Shown: piece after piece, positions 59,804 to 64,000 of the stretch
Layout of the letters: each line of letters opens with the position of its first letter
Position numbering within the stretch: position 1 is the stretch's first letter
Assembly: GCA_033398695.1 (NCBI GenBank)
Contig: CM065802.1
Coordinates: 202,139,096-202,203,095, forward strand
Direction: 5' to 3'
Length of the DNA: 64,000 nt
Source of the DNA: Orobanche coerulescens
Lineage: Eukaryota > Streptophyta > Magnoliopsida > Lamiales > Orobanchaceae
The notes under the pieces: model-generated
Told to the model about the DNA's origin: nothing
What the model saw: the letters and a program-made list of their open reading frames with translations, nothing else
The model's database searches: none
Program-made: the position numbers and the translations under genes

Positions 59804-61639
59804 TGCTGGGATTCCACAGAAAATAAACGCAGCGGAAGAATAACGGAATCCCTAAGAGGATCGATCAAGTAACGTATATACGAAAAGAAAAATACGAAGA
59901 TCAAGGAATCAAAGTCCCATACCTATGATGTCTCTGAAAAACCTTCGTATGATGATGATGATGAAGAGCCCTTCGTTCCAAGCACCTAAAGCAAGATGCC
60001 TCTACTTCACACGCCGGAACTTGATGGAAAAATCGACAAGCTTCATTTCTTCAAGAATGCGGCTAGGGAAGCTTGTAGGAATTTTCTCTCTCAATGTATT
60101 CTTCTTATATCTTGTCTCTAAGATCAAGATGAAGTTTTCAACCTTACTCTCTCACTCAAATTCGTGATTTTGAGTTCTTACTAGAAGAAGTTGTCCTCTG
60201 TCCTTTTTAAAGACTTTTATTTATAAAAAAATGAAAGTCTTCCTTTAACACATGATTGAGGGTATCAAATACACCTCACATGTGTCACCTAGTGACATAA
60301 AATAAGTTTAAAAGAGACAATAGAGGGAGAGGGGCGGCCTTAAGGGAAATTTCCAAGAAGACGGGTCGAATTTACTCGGCTCGTGTACTGGATGTTCGTC
60401 AAAACGAATCCCTCGTGTACCGGATGTTCGTCAAACGAATCCGTTTTATTTCCAATGTGTTTGGACTAATTAATTAATCCAGTTAATTAATTATATCAAA
60501 CACAAATATATATTTCTCTAAGAAATATAATTTATGAATTAAAGTAATCACCCAGTAGCCTACTTACAATTCATAAGACCGCTATTTGATTTATCCGATA
60601 AATCAAACTTAGATATCTAATATCTAATATTATAAGAGAGATTATTAATTCACATTTATCCATCAATGATCCTATTGCGCGACTCCGTAGGTTCGTCTCA
60701 GCCGGCATTGGGAGGAACCAATGAGTGCGGGCAGCACTTAGCCAGCCTAGTGGGCCGCACTGTAAACCCCGACTGAGAACGAATGAACGAATCATTCCAG
60801 AACCATTATGTCATGAATACTATATACGTATAGACCCTTCATCAGATGTCCCGGTCAAGTCTTCGGGTCACGGTAAAGTCAAACCCTACTGTTGACTAAA
60901 CTCTATACATGTGTTAATGCAAATCAAAACCGACTGATTAATAGTGTATCTAATACGACTATATCAAAATGCTTTGGCCAAAGACTTATGATCTTATTTG
61001 CCATTAACCGTATAGGACATTCGCCTGCTCACTAACAGGAGATAGAATCCTTTCTTGGCGTTCAGTAAAGACTGCTACCTGCCCATATAGTCCGCACTTC
61101 GAGGTCGACTCAGTAATTAAGCAAATGAGTCTAACTACTCTAATGACAAACTAAACGTCACAGACACATCTTCTACTGAACCCTCAAGTCAAAGGTCCAC
61201 GTATACTATCACAACCTTTCGATTCGTCATCGACTCTCCGAGAGTGAATACCGTGTGACTGAATCGAGTATTAGTCATGTTCGAGTATACTGGTCCCACC
61301 AATATACTTATAACTATGCTATCAAGACGTGCACACATCCTAGCATCAGTTATACAAGTCTTATTAAAACTTAATGTCCTGTTAAGTTTTATCGACTTGC
61401 GAACTAGTTAAGCATTCGAGCTCTAAACACTTCTAGTGCCTATCTCCTTATCTCCATAAGGAGTAGAATGTTCACTCTCAAATGCAAGGACTATTATTCT
61501 ATATACCAAATCACAATGCCAGTGGTATACAATAATATAGAAATAATAATTGCCTTATTAAATATAATATTCATAATTATAATACAATTGCTCTCACTCC
61601 CTCATCCTCTGAGTGGCATTCGAGGGCATATTCCTAACA
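59804..61639 (-). repeat. G 3' LTR
   Basis: 1836 bp; on the minus strand TGTTAGGAATATGCCC to ATCCCAGCA. The purine tract GTGGGAGAT precedes it (complement of 61640-61648). Confidence 0.9.
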
Positions 61640-61654
61640 ATCTCCCACTTGCAC

Positions 61655-62204
61655 TCAATGCCACAAACTATGGTATCTAATACCCATACTCTCCAGATGT
61701 CTCTCTAAGACCTTCTGAGATAGTGGCTTGGTAAGCGGATCAGCAACGTTATTTGCTGTGTCTACTCTCTGCAGTGTAACATTCCCATCCCGAACCATTT
61801 CTCTAACAAAATGATATTTTCTCGCAATATGTTTGGTGTTGTGGTGAGCCCTAGGCTCCTTAGCCTGTGCAACAGCTCCGTCGTTGTCACAAAACAGTGT
61901 CACGGGCTTCTCTGCGTTAGGAACCACTTGAAGTTCCTCATTGAACTTCTTTATCCAAAAAGCTTCTTTAGCAGCCTCCGTGGCTGCCTGATATTCGGCT
62001 TGACATGTAGAGATAGCAGTCGAACTTTGCTTGGCACTTCTCCAAGCGCCCCACCATTCAGAGTAAAGATATACCCTGATGTGGACATCTGAGCATCCAT
62101 GTCCCCCGAAAAATCTGAGTCTGTATAACCCATCACTCTTAGTTCTCCACCGCCGTATGTTAGAACCAAGTCTTTAGTCCTCCTTATGTACTTAAGAATG
62201 TTCT
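61655..62204 (-). pseudogene. G RNase H (frameshifted)
   Basis: Continuation of pol in other frames: 62169-61951 (YGGGELRVMGYTDSDFSGD, then MSTSGYIFTLNGG) and 61927-61655 (LFCDNDGAVAQAKE, HHNTKHIARKYHF, VADPLTKPLS). Frame breaks lie near 62220, 62045 and 61960. Copia RNase H signature residues are present but not in one frame. Confidence 0.85.
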
Positions 62205-63923
62205 TTACTGAGATCCAATGTTCTGCCTGGATTGTGACAGGCTTACTACGCTCACAGCATAGGCAATGTCCGGTCTAGTGCAAATCATTGCATACATAAG
62301 GCTACCTACTGCCGAAGCATAAGGTACCTTGCTCATTTCCTTTCTATCTTCCTCACTTTGAGGACACATCTCTAAGGAAAGTTTTGCACCATGTTGCATA
62401 GGTAGAAACCCTCTTTTAGAATCTTCCATCCTAAATCGCTTCAGGATCTTTTCTATGTATAGGGCTTGGGAAAGACCTAACATTCTTTTCGCTCTATCCC
62501 GGTAGAGACGAATACCCAGAATATAGGTAGCTTCTCCCAAGTCTTTCATTGAGAACTCTTTAAAAAGCCAAGCTTTCACAGAACTGAGCATTCCTACGTC
62601 GTTTCCTATAAGTAGAATGTCATCTACATATAATATTAAGAACGCAATTTTGCTCCCACTAACCTTCTTGTAAATATAGGGCTCTTCTTCGTTTTGGAAA
62701 AAATCAAACTCTTTGACTGTCTCGTTAAAACAAAAATTCCAACTCCGTGAAGCTTGCTTCAGTCCATAAATGGCACGCTGAAGTTTGCATACTTTATGAA
62801 TATTGGTTTGAGATATGAATCCCTTAGGCTGTTCCATATAAATCTCCTCCTCGAGGAATCCATTTAGGAATGCCATTTTCACATCCATTTGCCATATTTC
62901 ATAATCTAAGTGGGCTGCTATAGCAAGCATCATGCGAATAGACTTAATCATAGCTACAGGCGAGAAGGTCTCGAAGTAATCGATTCCTTCTCTTTGGGAA
63001 TAACCCTTTGCCACAAGCCTGGCCTTATAGGTATCAACCTTGCCATCTCCATCAGTCTTTCTCTTATAGATCCATTTGTTTCCAATAGGCACTATGCCTT
63101 TAGGACGATCTACTAAAGTCAGGACACGATTAGCATGCATTGAGTCTATCTCAGCTTCCATAGCTTCTTGCCACTTGGTGGAGTCAACGTCTACCATCGC
63201 TTGGTCGTATGTAGAAGGATCATTCTCTTGACTACTTTCTGTCATCTCATGGACACCCAGTTCCTCTTGATGCAGATAGCCATACCTCTCAGGTAATTGA
63301 GAAATTCTACTAGACTTGCGAGGTTGTATTTGTATTTCAGAAGGTTCGGTTCTTATATCTTGCATAGGTGTCTCATTTGGTGTTTCTTTTATTTCTTCCA
63401 AAGAAATATTTCTACCTGCCCCTCCTTCCTGAACAAACTGATCTTCCAGGAAGTGTGCTTGTATAGCAACGATGATCCTATGATCTTCATGCATGTAGAA
63501 TAGATATCCCATTGAATCCCCTAGATATCCTATGAAACGACCTTTCACAGACCTAGTTTCCAATTTCTCTACTTTAGTCTTCTTGACATAAGCAGGGCAC
63601 CCCCAAATCCTAATGTGATTAAGACTTGGTTTCCTACCTCTCCACATCTCATGGGGAGTCCTAGGAATGGATTTGGAAGGACATCTGTTCAAGATATGCA
63701 CAGCAGTAAGGACCGCGTAACCCCACAGATAAATCGGTAGATCAGTATAGTTAAGCATGGAGCGAACCATGTCCAACAAGGTTCGGTTCCTTCTTTCTGA
63801 TACACCATTTAATTGTGGAGTAGCTGGAGGAGTGAATTGTGACACTATTCCTAGTTCTTTTAAGAACTCATCAAATTCGGTACTCATGTACTCACCACCC
63901 CGATCGTAGAAGAGTCTTAACAC
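62205..63923 (-). pseudogene. pol: G integrase and reverse transcriptase
   Basis: 572-codon open frame. Integrase core end: DRGGEY at residues 8-13 and NGVSERRN near 40-47 (active Asp and Glu), then a GCPAYVKK and GYLGDSMGYLFY region. Copia RT: KWIYKRKTDGDGK near 295, QMDVKMAFLNG near 360, IYGLKQASRSWN near 400 and the catalytic LYVDDILLIGND near 433. It ends by frameshift at 62205. The frame is probably broken just upstream, at 63924-63950, so the start Met is not natural. Confidence 0.9.
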
Positions 63924-64000
63924 GGTTACTGTTTGATTTTCAACTAGGGCTTTAAATTCCTTGAATTTATCAAAAGCTTGACTTATGTTTCATTAAGTAC

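Larger units (their letters stand above)
59804..64000 (-). mobile_element. Element G: Ty1/copia Tork-type element (partial)
   Basis: Minus orientation: 3' LTR 59804-61639, purine tract, RNase H, RT and integrase up to the window edge. The 5' half and other LTR are outside. GCTTA (59799-59803) is the likely left target copy. Confidence 0.92.

Overview
This is nuclear DNA from a flowering plant. Nothing in it looks prokaryotic, and I found no host gene. Essentially the whole window is nested LTR retrotransposons. The superfamilies, the initiator-Met-type primer sites (TGGTATC...) and the TG...CA LTR ends are all typical of a large, repeat-rich angiosperm genome. I cannot name the species. For reference I label the elements A, B, C, D, E, E', F, G, H, S and T.

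Left block (1-19000). A (1-2925, minus strand) is a truncated Ty3/gypsy chromovirus of Tekay/Del type. It abuts C, a piece of plus-oriented gypsy LTR. C is split by B (3574-18240, minus), an old Tekay-like element bounded by the 5-bp duplication ATTCG. B's integrase is in turn split by T (6316-12527, plus). T is a non-autonomous Ty1/copia element with 1186-bp LTRs whose only coding content is one decayed ORF of about 1000 codons, apparently related to the extra ORF3 of element S.

Middle block (19001-31802). This holds a lone Tork-type copia LTR, then E' (minus; leader, primer site and LTR at 21814-26958). E' is interrupted by F (22888-25466), an internally deleted gypsy element with a perfect AAACC duplication. 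About 2 kb of unassigned AT-rich DNA follows, then the 3' end and LTR of gypsy element H (plus, LTR from 29419).

Right block (31803-64000). Gypsy D (plus) sits inside the H LTR. D's 5' LTR is split by S (31904-43833; TTTTG duplication), a SIRE-type copia with gag, pol and ORF3. D's degraded gag-pol runs 46122-50727, and its 3' LTR is cut at 52028 by E (minus). E is a long non-autonomous element with 2.8-kb LTRs and no coding capacity. Its 5' LTR is cut at 59804 by G (minus), a Tork-type copia that runs off the window. The order H > D > E > G is four levels deep.

The most unusual signals are listed here. (1) T carries only an ORF3-like gene. (2) Each gypsy LTR family has its own GC-rich palindrome array beside its TATA box. 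(3) A hairpin with a paired sequence change lies beside the polypurine tract. (4) In S, changes from CAG/CTG-type words to CG coincide with frameshifts. (5) Doubled polypurine-tract/LTR junctions occur at three loci.
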